From Chryseobacterium foetidum (GTDB taxonomy: Bacteria; Bacteroidota; Bacteroidia; Flavobacteriales; Weeksellaceae), in NCBI RefSeq assembly GCF_025457425.1, contig NZ_JAMXIA010000002.1, positions 62,001 to 126,000 of the forward strand: 64,000 bases of DNA. Reading direction: 5' to 3'. Positions within the stretch are counted from its first letter, which is position 1; each line of letters starts with the position of its first letter. Both the position numbers and the translations under genes were made by a program. Shown piece by piece: positions 36,767 to 44,130 of the stretch. A model generated the notes under the pieces. The model ran no database searches. It was not told the DNA's origin and saw nothing but the letters and a program-made list of their open reading frames with translations.

Positions 36767-36907
36767 TTAGTCACCCTTCTCATGTTCATGAGGTTTTAAT
36801 TTTGGATGTTTTGGCTGGTTAGGAGGATTTACCCTTCTCCTTTTGTCAGGCTCACCATTTGGTTTGGTAGGTTTTGGTCCTGGCTTGATTGCTTGAATTG
36901 TGCTCAT
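36767..36907 (-). CDS. Pro/Lys-rich small protein, 46 aa, regulon member
   Basis: The frame MSTIQAIKPGPKPTKPNGEP…KRRRVNPPNQPKHP…HEHEKGD is very basic and proline-rich and contains no hydrophobic helix. It has a full operator palindrome and a perfect -7 element at the regulon spacing upstream, and a terminator just after its stop. These signals are the reason to call it real despite its size. It may be a small nucleic-acid-binding or toxin/antitoxin-like peptide; nothing more can be said. Confidence 0.65.
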   Translation of the reverse strand: MSTIQAIKPGPKPTKPNGEPDKRRRVNPPNQPKHPKLKPHEHEKGD

Positions 36908-36962
36908 TGCAATTGATTTAGTTCAACAAAATTTTTAATCTTAAAACGGATTAAGATTATTT

Positions 36963-36970
36963 CAAAAGTA
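36963..36970 (-). promoter_or_regulatory. -7 element TACTTTTG of the 46-aa gene
   Basis: An exact TAnnTTTG, 25 nt from operator D, giving a leader of about 45 nt. Confidence 0.75.
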
Positions 36971-36991
36971 AAACAATACTTGTTTTCTACA

Positions 36992-37007
36992 TTATGGAAT
37001 ACCATAA
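36992..37007 (-). promoter_or_regulatory. Regulon operator site D: TTATGG-AATA-CCATAA
   Basis: A full palindrome with the standard spacing to the -7 element on the minus strand. Confidence 0.78.
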
Positions 37008-37077
37008 TCAGAATAAATATGATACTCGTAATTTCTCAATAGGCAGAATTACCTATATTCTTTATTGCTATTATCAA

Positions 37078-37122
37078 CAAGGGTTTCCCATAATTTATTA
37101 TGTTTTCTTTAACCTACATTTG
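37078..37122 (+). promoter_or_regulatory. Regulon promoter E: half-site CCATAA plus -7 TACATTTG
   Basis: The right half CCATAA (37088-37093) is intact, while the left half is degenerate (CAAGGG). The exact -7 element TACATTTG at 37115-37122 lies at the same 25-nt spacing. It drives the secreted 130-aa protein. Confidence 0.6.
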
Positions 37123-37139
37123 CCAAAATATTTTAAACC

Positions 37140-37532
37140 ATGAAAAAACTAATACTTATTTTCGCGATTTTTTTTGCGCTTATTGTTAATGCTCAGGAGA
37201 CTCCTAAGTATGTATATTCAGAGATTGTAGGAACTTCAAAATTTTTAAGTACAAAAGTGCTTATCCAGATTGACTATGGTCAGGCGACATCAATCTGGGA
37301 AAGTAACCGTGTTAAAAATACTGATGGATCAAACAGAGATTTTAATTCGATGGTTGATGCCATGAATTATATGGGTGCTTTAGGATGGGAGTTCCAGCAG
37401 GCATATGTCGTTACTATTGGACAACAAAATGTGTATCATTGGCTTATGAGAAAAGAATTCAATGATTTGGATGCTAATATTCAAGATGAGTTGAAGAAGA
37501 ATTTTCCTACAAAACGGGATTTGAAAAAATAA
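37140..37532 (+). CDS. Secreted hypothetical protein, 130 aa
   Basis: A signal peptide (MKKLILIFAIFFALIVNAQ) leads a small domain with the pattern YSEIVGTSKFLSTKVLIQID…FNSMVDAMNYMGALGWEFQ…YHWLMRK. Proteins with this MGALGWEF…YHW…R core are frequent among secreted proteins of Bacteroidota, and their function is not known to me. It has operator half-site E and a perfect -7 element 18-25 nt before the ATG and so belongs to the regulon. Downstream to 37698 there is only T-rich spacer. Confidence 0.78.
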   Translation: MKKLILIFAIFFALIVNAQETPKYVYSEIVGTSKFLSTKVLIQIDYGQATSIWESNRVKNTDGSNRDFNSMVDAMNYMGALGWEFQQAYVVTIGQQNVYHWLMRKEFNDLDANIQDELKKNFPTKRDLKK

Positions 37533-37698
37533 TTTTTTTTGCGATTTGTTTTTCCATCTTTTTTTGAATAATTTTTTTGAGTAAAAGGTAATATTTGTAA
37601 ATTGTTTAAGAAAAGACACAATATTTGTTATAGATCAAGATGGGATTGAATAATGTTATGAAGTACAATTTGAAGATTTTTTTTTAAAAAAGCTCCAA

Positions 37699-37743
37699 TT
37701 ACGGATAACCATAAAATTAATAGTTGTTTGAGACCTAAATTAG
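37699..37743 (+). promoter_or_regulatory. Regulon promoter F: TTACGG-ATAA-CCATAA plus weak -7
   Basis: The palindrome occupies 37699-37714. At the fixed 25-nt spacing the -7 position reads TAAATTAG (37736-37743), one mismatch from TAnnTTTG. A weak -7 with a strong operator suggests activator dependence. Confidence 0.65.
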
Positions 37744-37771
37744 CTGTAGTTAAATTAAAAAAATCAACAAC

Positions 37772-38086
37772 ATGACAATTTACAGAATTTCAGGAGTATG
37801 GAAGAACTCATTAGGTGTAATAACGCATTACGCGTTTCATACGGTCACAACTACTGGTACTACAAGGGCTGTCAAAAAATCTAAAACTGAAGCAGTCAAA
37901 CTTTTGGAAACTTCAGGTAACAGTGCCACTACATGGATTTGGAATTATATAACCTGTGGGTGGAGTAATGGAGAAAACGTCTCAGTAATTGCTGGTTCAA
38001 ATGGTAAATATCTGCGGTCGAACGCAGATAAGAAAGAAACAAATAATTTAGAGCATTTAATTAATTTTGATTGGATAGCTTCTTAG
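37772..38086 (+). CDS. DUF3892 domain protein, 104 aa
   Basis: The sequence MTIYRISGVWKNSLGVITHY…VKLLETSGNSATTWIWNYIT…WSNGENVSVIAGSNGKYLRSNAD shows the DUF3892 pattern. This is a start of alternating strands (Y-I-x-x-x-x), a variable middle, then W-x-x-G-x-x-V and an L-R-T/S-x-x-D tail. DUF3892 proteins are small cytosolic proteins of unknown function. A paralogue lies at 43807-44124. It has promoter F upstream and a 13-bp terminator downstream. Confidence 0.8.
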   Translation: MTIYRISGVWKNSLGVITHYAFHTVTTTGTTRAVKKSKTEAVKLLETSGNSATTWIWNYITCGWSNGENVSVIAGSNGKYLRSNADKKETNNLEHLINFDWIAS

Positions 38087-38094
38087 TAATTTAT

Positions 38095-38128
38095 AAGTAC
38101 CGAACATCTCATGTTCGGTACTTTTTCT
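38095..38128. terminator. Perfect bidirectional terminator
   Basis: A 13-bp perfect stem AAGTACCGAACAT / ATGTTCGGTACTT with a 3-nt loop, flanked by Ts. It serves the DUF3892 gene and the convergent helicase-nuclease gene. Confidence 0.88.
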
Positions 38129-38167
38129 TTCTGTTCAAGCTTTATAAAGTAGTATGGAAGAAAAAGA

Positions 38168-40726
38168 TTAATTCTTTATACCAGTTAGCTTTCTAATAAG
38201 CTTCTCCTTTTCTCCACTTCCTGTCGTCGAAAACCTCAATAAAGAAATTCCATATTTTTCTAAGATCCTATTCTTTATATCATCTCTTTCAGCCTGCCTG
38301 CTTTCTTTCTGATGATATTCATAACCATCAACCTCAATCGCTAAAACAGGATTTTTGCCGAGTTTGTTATAAATCAGGAAATCAAGGTGAGTAGCATAAT
38401 GTTTTGCATATTTTTCTTCTTCGGCAGAAAGTTTATCGAAATTTGAAATGAGATTTCTTAGTGGGAAATGTAGGATAACGTCATATTTAGAAAATGCTTC
38501 TGTTTCTAAAACGTCCGTAATCAAATAATACATTAGGTTTTCGCTGTCAAAGACTGATTTTTTCTTTTGATTTGCCAATAAAATTTTCAGTTTTGCTTCG
38601 TAGCCTTTGTACAGATAGTCGAAGATAGAATGAATTTCACTGTTAACCACCGTGAAATTATTATATTCAATGTAACTGATTAGGTCAGAAATATTATCGT
38701 CCTTTTTAATTTCATTTCCATTTACGACTAATATGAGTTGATCCTTTGCTCTGGAAACAGCAACATTCAGACGGTTAGAATCACTCGTAAAATTTGATAT
38801 TTCGTTGTCAACTGTCGAAAGAATAATTACATCATTTTCTCTGCCTTGAAATTTATCTACGGTATCTGCGATTATCTTTGTATTCTCAACTGCATTTTGT
38901 AATGCAGTCGTCTGATTTCTGTAAGGTGTTACGATTCCAAGATTGGTGTTTTGAAGTTTATTTTGTGGAATAATCTCCTGCATTATTGAATCAATCTGAC
39001 GATAGTTTGTTTTATCCCGGGCATGATTTCCGGCTACAGTTCTATAGACCAGAATAGGCTCCTTTTCATCTTGTCCCTCTGAAAGAATAATCAGTTCATT
39101 GTTGTAAAATTTCCTGTTACAGAAATCAATGATTTTTGGATGGCATCTGTAGTGTTCCCTTAGCAATGTTCTTGGAATATTTGGAAACAGTTCGATAACT
39201 GATGATAGTAAACTGTGTTGGGAGTAACGGTAAGGCTCCGGAATTTGATATGATTGAAAAATAAAATCTGTACTCTGAATTTTTTCAGATTCCACTACAT
39301 GAGAGAGCTGTTTTAAGTCACCTACAATTACAGCCTGTTTTGCGCATGATAATGCTAATGCACCTGTAGCTAAATTCACCTGTGAAGATTCATCGACTAT
39401 AACGAAATCGTACATTATATTTTCAGATAAACATTTTTTAATAGAGTAGGTGGTACTCATAATGACAGGGTAGTCCTTTAAAAAATCATCTGAATTAAAT
39501 CTTAGATCATAGTAGCTGTATTTTGGTCGCTTCGTTTTTTGGTATTTTTTAAATAATTCATTCTTAAACAATCGCATCGATACTTCTGTGTAATTTTTCA
39601 TTTTATCATTAAATGAAAAATCCTGAAGGGAATTTTCTAAAGTCTGTTTGTGATGCTCAAGTTCTGAAATTTTGACGTTGTAGTATTTGGATTGTACTGC
39701 AGAGATCATTTCCTGATATGTAAGGTTGTAAAACTCTTTATCCCTGAGTCCATAGAAAAAAGGAAAAGTGACTTTGTTCCACCATTTCAATTTCTTTCCT
39801 GATTGTTCATATTTGCCAAGCGTGATCCACAGTGACAGAAGTTGTTCAGAATTAATGTTCTTTTTGAAGATAATTGTTCTTGGAAAATGAATATTCTTTG
39901 TAAAATGATTATACTCAGTTTTAATTTTATCTATCTCAAGTTTCAATGCAGCAAGCTCATTCTTTTGTTCTAACTTTTCCGAAAGTTCCGTAAAAAGCAC
40001 AGAATTTGATTGTCGCTTAAACTGTTCATCTTCATCAGTCAGCATAAATTCTGAAAGGTTTGGGATTTCAGATTGTACATCAAGAAACTCCTGTCTATTT
40101 TGACTGTTTCCTAAAACTGCAGCAATGAAAGATAAACCATTGGCTTCAAGCTTTTCAAATACATTTTTGGTTGCTGAATTATTGTTCGAAACGACTACTA
40201 CAGTCTGATTGTTAAGTACCGCATTAGCAATGATATTTAAGATTGTTTGTGTTTTTCCAGTTCCTGGCGGACCTTCGATGACCGTTAATGGATTGATAAA
40301 TGCTTCATTAGCTGCTTTTTTCTGGCTAAGATTAAAACCAAACGGGAAAAGGTCAATAGGTGTGGAGTTGGATTTTGATTTTGGCTCTTTTCCGTTTAAG
40401 TAATTAGAGAGGATGGAGGCTTCAGGAATAAATGTTATTTTGTTATAACAGTCGAATAATGTATTTAAACCCTCCTGCGTTTTTACTCCGGTATTCTCTG
40501 CGATCTCTTTTAAATAACAGAAAATATTTTTGGCTCTTTCGTTTACAAATGCAGATTTGATGATTTTAATCTTACTTTGGTGATAAGAATACGATCTGCC
40601 ATTATTTTTAAAGGTGACAACACATTTAGCTCCTTCCAAAGAATAGGATTCTACTTCATCGGTTCTATTTTTACCGTCGATATAGATGGCTTGTTTATCA
40701 AGTTTTTGTGAAGTAGATTTTTGCAT
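38168..40726 (-). CDS. SF1 helicase with C-terminal PD-(D/E)xK-type nuclease, 852 aa
   Basis: The AAA_11/AAA_12 (Upf1-like) helicase core shows Walker A EGPPGTGKTQTI, motif II IVDESSQVN, and motifs GDLKQLSHV, EHYRCHP and AVSRAKDQL. The last ~110 residues carry a DUF559/Vsr-like nuclease: HLDFLIYNK, then LAIEVDGYEYH with D…ExD-type catalytic residues and a final LLRFSTTG strand. An ATG at 40789 is possible, but a perfect promoter (40750-40743) lies between it and the ATG at 40726, which is therefore preferred. Helicase-nuclease fusions of this kind are frequent in defence islands, and the neighbourhood agrees. No palindrome of the regulon precedes it. Confidence 0.8.
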   Translation of the reverse strand: MQKSTSQKLDKQAIYIDGKNRTDEVESYSLEGAKCVVTFKNNGRSYSYHQSKIKIIKSAFVNERAKNIFCYLKEIAENTGVKTQEGLNTLFDCYNKITFIPEASILSNYLNGKEPKSKSNSTPIDLFPFGFNLSQKKAANEAFINPLTVIEGPPGTGKTQTILNIIANAVLNNQTVVVVSNNNSATKNVFEKLEANGLSFIAAVLGNSQNRQEFLDVQSEIPNLSEFMLTDEDEQFKRQSNSVLFTELSEKLEQKNELAALKLEIDKIKTEYNHFTKNIHFPRTIIFKKNINSEQLLSLWITLGKYEQSGKKLKWWNKVTFPFFYGLRDKEFYNLTYQEMISAVQSKYYNVKISELEHHKQTLENSLQDFSFNDKMKNYTEVSMRLFKNELFKKYQKTKRPKYSYYDLRFNSDDFLKDYPVIMSTTYSIKKCLSENIMYDFVIVDESSQVNLATGALALSCAKQAVIVGDLKQLSHVVESEKIQSTDFIFQSYQIPEPYRYSQHSLLSSVIELFPNIPRTLLREHYRCHPKIIDFCNRKFYNNELIILSEGQDEKEPILVYRTVAGNHARDKTNYRQIDSIMQEIIPQNKLQNTNLGIVTPYRNQTTALQNAVENTKIIADTVDKFQGRENDVIILSTVDNEISNFTSDSNRLNVAVSRAKDQLILVVNGNEIKKDDNISDLISYIEYNNFTVVNSEIHSIFDYLYKGYEAKLKILLANQKKKSVFDSENLMYYLITDVLETEAFSKYDVILHFPLRNLISNFDKLSAEEEKYAKHYATHLDFLIYNKLGKNPVLAIEVDGYEYHQKESRQAERDDIKNRILEKYGISLLRFSTTGSGEKEKLIRKLTGIKN

Positions 40727-40742
40727 GCTATTGTTGTTGCTA

Positions 40743-40750
40743 CAAATATA
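40743..40750 (-). promoter_or_regulatory. -7 element TATATTTG of the helicase-nuclease gene
   Basis: An exact TAnnTTTG 17 nt upstream of the ATG at 40726. It decides the start. Confidence 0.6.
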
Positions 40751-40962
40751 AGGACATGATGTGAGAATACCAGCAGCAAAATCAATCATACAAATACGTT
40801 ATAATTAAACCTCATCATCAGCCTTTATTAAAGGATCATCCATCTTTTTTTTATGTAAAAAAAAGATTTCAGCTATTGTCTAATTAGATTTAATATTGGA
40901 TTGTAACATGAAAATAATCACTTTGTTAATTTTTTTTAAAACCACATCTGACTTATATAAAA

Positions 40963-40988
40963 GAAGCAAAGTAATTAAACTTTGCTTC
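40963..40988 (-). terminator. Terminator of the 40-aa gene
   Basis: A perfect 10-bp stem GAAGCAAAGT / ACTTTGCTTC with a 6-nt loop, followed by TTTTAT on the minus strand, just past the stop at 40994. Confidence 0.8.
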
Positions 40989-40993
40989 TAATT

Positions 40994-41116
40994 TCAGTGC
41001 TGACCAGGCCTCGACCTGCAATGTTGGATTACATTTTCTAAACGGCCTAGGCGCATTCTTTTATAGGCTCTCACAAACACTGGTTTACCACCAGCACATC
41101 GTAAACATTGTTCCAT
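40994..41116 (-). CDS. Small basic protein with a CxxC start, 40 aa
   Basis: The frame MEQCLRCAGGKPVFVRAYKR…RLGRLENVIQHCRSRPGQH is basic and begins with a zinc-ribbon-like CxxC. The pattern VxxRAYxRxRxGRxExVxxHxRSxPGQ looks like a conserved small-protein family rather than chance. A perfect -7 element (TACATTTG at 41186-41179) lies upstream and a perfect terminator follows, so the transcription unit is complete. It sits between two large defence-like genes. Function unknown. Confidence 0.65.
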   Translation of the reverse strand: MEQCLRCAGGKPVFVRAYKRMRLGRLENVIQHCRSRPGQH

Positions 41117-41178
41117 AGCTTTAAAAATTTAATTATAAATAAGTATTATATTAAATCACTATAGTGTGCTTACTTTTA

Positions 41179-41186
41179 CAAATGTA
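41179..41186 (-). promoter_or_regulatory. -7 element TACATTTG of the 40-aa gene
   Basis: An exact TAnnTTTG on the minus strand, about 60 nt before the start at 41116. No regulon palindrome precedes it. Confidence 0.55.
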
Positions 41187-41225
41187 TTTTAATTTTTCAG
41201 AAAATCAAAGCGAATTCAAATTATT

Positions 41226-43397
41226 CTATTTTAATTGTGATGTTTCTTTGTACAGTGTAATTAAATGATAAACAGACATATCAACTAATGGTTCATACAT
41301 GAAAGCATTGATATGTATATTTTCTGGAGTCATTAGGTTAACTTTATCGATTGTAATTAGATTTGGACAGCTATTGAAGTTATGCTTATATTTTTTTGAT
41401 AATTCTCTAGTCTGATTATTACCAAGTTTTGCTCTATTTAAATTGGGTATTTTTGATATCATATATTGCTCAGCTTTTAACCTGCATGCAATTGCTAGTG
41501 TAATTTTATTTTCTAGTAAGATTTCATTAATATCTTTTTCTTCAATTATCGAATCGGCAGTAGAGAAGATAAAATCTTGTATCTTAATGGTTTTGTCAAA
41601 ACCAATCTCTTTGTCATTAAGTTTGGTAATTCTATTTTTATAAATACTAAAAACGTCGTCAATAGTAATATCAGTGGAATCTGATTTTTCATGAAGACAA
41701 CTGGTCAGTTTTTTGTAGCCATCTGTATCGGAAGAGTCCGAGTAATCTATTATATTACGGACAAACGAAATTAGACTAATAAATGTTTTTGCATCATTAT
41801 AATTATTTAAAAATTCTTTAAATAAGTCCTGCTTATAAAGTCCCTCAACAATTTGGATCTTTCTATTTTCATCTTTAGAAGTCATATAAGTTTGTTTACC
41901 CATGTTCAATCTTGATGCGATTGTTCTGTAAAAATCAAAATTATGTGTCAGGATAAGTGATTTGAATTTGTCTGTTTGATGAAGATCTATAATATATTCG
42001 ATGATCGCATATTTATTTTTATAATCAAAGGAATCTGCTATGTCATCAAAGATTAACAATGTTTTCTGCTCGTTATTTTTTCTAGATTCAATTTCAAATA
42101 AAAACTGTAAAATGAAATATGCGCGTTGTTCACCTTTACTGAGTATCTTTAACAAATTTTCTTTTGTTTGAGATTTTGGCTCTTCATTTTTATCTGTAAA
42201 AATAAATTCTAAATTAGCTGTTTCCTGCTTTAGGATAACATCATGGAGATTTCCCATTTTAACTTCAAATGGTACATAGAATCTATTATTAAAAGTTGAA
42301 ATGATATTTTTCCATAGGTCTACCTCTTTTTTTGCTTCTGAGATAATAATTTCTAACTCCTTTTTGTTCTCCGCATACCTTTTTGATAATACTTCAGCAT
42401 CATCCTTCACTTCAGAAACTATGCTAGTCCAAACTTTCTTTTTGAAACCGTCATAATCTTTTAGACTTATAAGTAATGAGTTATCTTGTTCAATTACTCT
42501 TTTAAATAATCTAAGGTCTACGTTAGCTCCGATAGCTTTATCAACTTTGTCAAATGATTCTTTCAGCTTTTCGTCTGCAATGATACGCTCAAGTTCCGCT
42601 TTATAAATTTCTATCAGTTGAGATGAATTTGTTATTTCTGTTCCATCCTCCAAAACAAATTTATGGCCGGCATCAAAGTAAGAATTATCCTCTATAGATT
42701 TTATTATTTCATTTGCTTGATAGGTCCCGAAAGTATTTTCACCGGATAATTTAAATAACTTAGAATTTGATAGGATTTGATTATAGTTTTCTACATAATC
42801 GTCTAACAAATCCTCATTTTTATCTAAGAATTTTTTCACACTTCCTTTTGTGTCAAAAACATGATTGTACTTAAAATTAATTTTATCAGGATCATCTTTT
42901 AGTTCTTTTACATGTGAAGATAAAATATCATAAAAGTTTTTTTCAGAACCATCGTCATAGGTTCGTAGATATTCAACTTCACAATCGGAACTGTTCGAAA
43001 TAGCTTTCAGCTTCTTTAACAGCTCACTTTTAGCTTTATTTAGTTCAATGTAAATCGTATCATATCTTTCTTTTAGTTCCTTGCGGGCAATAAATGATGT
43101 GATTTTATTTGTTGCATCATAAGAATTGTCTTCTGCATTAATAACCAAAATTGAATCTGGATTTATTGCGTTGTCATCAGATAATACGTCAAATTTTGAC
43201 TTCTTATTATAAATTAAATCTTTAGGAACATCTTTTTTATCATTCTTAGAAATCAAATCAAATGTTTTTGCAAATGAGGTTTTCATTGTCCCGTTTGGTG
43301 CATACATAAGGTATGAATTGACCTTACTGAAATCAAATTCATGTTTTAATTGCCCTATGCCGAAGCAGTTTTCAAAATCAAGTTTTAGGAGTTTCAT
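41226..43397 (-). CDS. AAA_13 / PrrC-like ABC-type ATPase, 723 aa
   Basis: The N terminus NCFGIGQLKHEFDFSKVNSY is the usual start of RecF/SMC-like ATPases. The phosphate loop is APNGTMKTS (residues 33-41), where the normal GxxxxGK glycines are Ala and Met. A coiled-coil middle follows, then the ABC signature ILSKGEQRAYFILQ, Walker B TLLIFDDIADSFD and a H-loop at SLILTHNFD. The layout is that of AAA_13 proteins, which include the anticodon nuclease PrrC and many phage-defence ATPases. I cannot see the PrrC ribonuclease triad, so the effector activity is open. It is monocistronic. Confidence 0.75.
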   Translation of the reverse strand: MKLLKLDFENCFGIGQLKHEFDFSKVNSYLMYAPNGTMKTSFAKTFDLISKNDKKDVPKDLIYNKKSKFDVLSDDNAINPDSILVINAEDNSYDATNKITSFIARKELKERYDTIYIELNKAKSELLKKLKAISNSSDCEVEYLRTYDDGSEKNFYDILSSHVKELKDDPDKINFKYNHVFDTKGSVKKFLDKNEDLLDDYVENYNQILSNSKLFKLSGENTFGTYQANEIIKSIEDNSYFDAGHKFVLEDGTEITNSSQLIEIYKAELERIIADEKLKESFDKVDKAIGANVDLRLFKRVIEQDNSLLISLKDYDGFKKKVWTSIVSEVKDDAEVLSKRYAENKKELEIIISEAKKEVDLWKNIISTFNNRFYVPFEVKMGNLHDVILKQETANLEFIFTDKNEEPKSQTKENLLKILSKGEQRAYFILQFLFEIESRKNNEQKTLLIFDDIADSFDYKNKYAIIEYIIDLHQTDKFKSLILTHNFDFYRTIASRLNMGKQTYMTSKDENRKIQIVEGLYKQDLFKEFLNNYNDAKTFISLISFVRNIIDYSDSSDTDGYKKLTSCLHEKSDSTDITIDDVFSIYKNRITKLNDKEIGFDKTIKIQDFIFSTADSIIEEKDINEILLENKITLAIACRLKAEQYMISKIPNLNRAKLGNNQTRELSKKYKHNFNSCPNLITIDKVNLMTPENIHINAFMYEPLVDMSVYHLITLYKETSQLK

Positions 43398-43806
43398 AGT
43401 TTTTATTTTTTAATTAAGTCCAATATTATGATTTATTTGATTACAAAATATGATGGATGCCGTAAAACTAAAAAATTTTAGAAAAATTGTAAATATTTTA
43501 TCTACGCAAATACATTGCGTATTTATATCATAGCTTTGTATTGTGTTAAAGAAATTTAGAAGCATAATACTAGGAGTCTAGCATTTGGATCAGATTAAAT
43601 AATTCGGATTTACCGAAATTGCTTTATTAAATAACTTCACAATAGCCTTTAAATCAATGCTAAGAAATGCGGTTTCATTTTTTACTTCATTATGATTTCG
43701 GATGGTTCAGTCGTCAAGGATAGTCCAAAGAACAAATAATCAACTCCGGTAAAAATACTAACATTACCGGCCTGGATGAAAGAGGCCAGCAGAAATATTT
43801 TTTTTT
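43398..43806 (+). other. Leader region of the second DUF3892 gene with inverted repeats
   Basis: No gene is supported. Just before the DUF3892 start there are two inverted repeats. One is CCGGTAA / TTACCGG (about 43746-43770). The other is GGCCT / AGGCC (about 43771-43790), followed by T9. They could form a leader hairpin or a terminator-like attenuator. Confidence 0.4.
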
Positions 43807-44124
43807 ATGAGTAATTTTTACATTACAGCAATTAGAACTAAAAGCGGTAATCCATCGTTTATCACTGATGTTTTAGTTCATTCACCGGTATCGGCTGGCC
43901 GATTAAGTAACGGAAGAGTTTTTACTAAAGATGAAGTAATATCATCATTATCTTTAGGACATACTTTTAAAACAGCTACATATAATTACACAACTGGTTC
44001 GTGGTCTAACGGCGCAAATGTAGGTACGGTAAGAATCGGATACGTAACTTATTTACGCACTGATAGAGATTCTACTGCGAGAGATAACCTTGGGAATTTG
44101 TTGTTGATTGATGAGATAAGGTAA
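43807..44124 (+). CDS. DUF3892 domain protein, 105 aa (paralogue)
   Basis: The protein MSNFYITAIRTKSGNPSFIT…WSNGANVGTVRIGYVTYLRTDRDSTARDNLGNL has the DUF3892 start and the WSNG-x-x-V…YLRT-x-x-D tail, as in the copy at 37772. It lacks the regulon palindrome and instead has inverted repeats in its leader. Its stop codon lies 7 nt before the left end of the IS1182 element, so any original terminator was displaced and the IS end now acts as one. Confidence 0.8.
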   Translation: MSNFYITAIRTKSGNPSFITDVLVHSPVSAGRLSNGRVFTKDEVISSLSLGHTFKTATYNYTTGSWSNGANVGTVRIGYVTYLRTDRDSTARDNLGNLLLIDEIR

Positions 44125-44130
44125 ACTAAA

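Noticed and set aside
40907..40990. Short plus-strand frame MKIITLLIFFKTTSDLYKRS
   Set aside because: It ends within the terminator hairpin of the 40-aa gene on the other strand, so the hairpin better explains the sequence.
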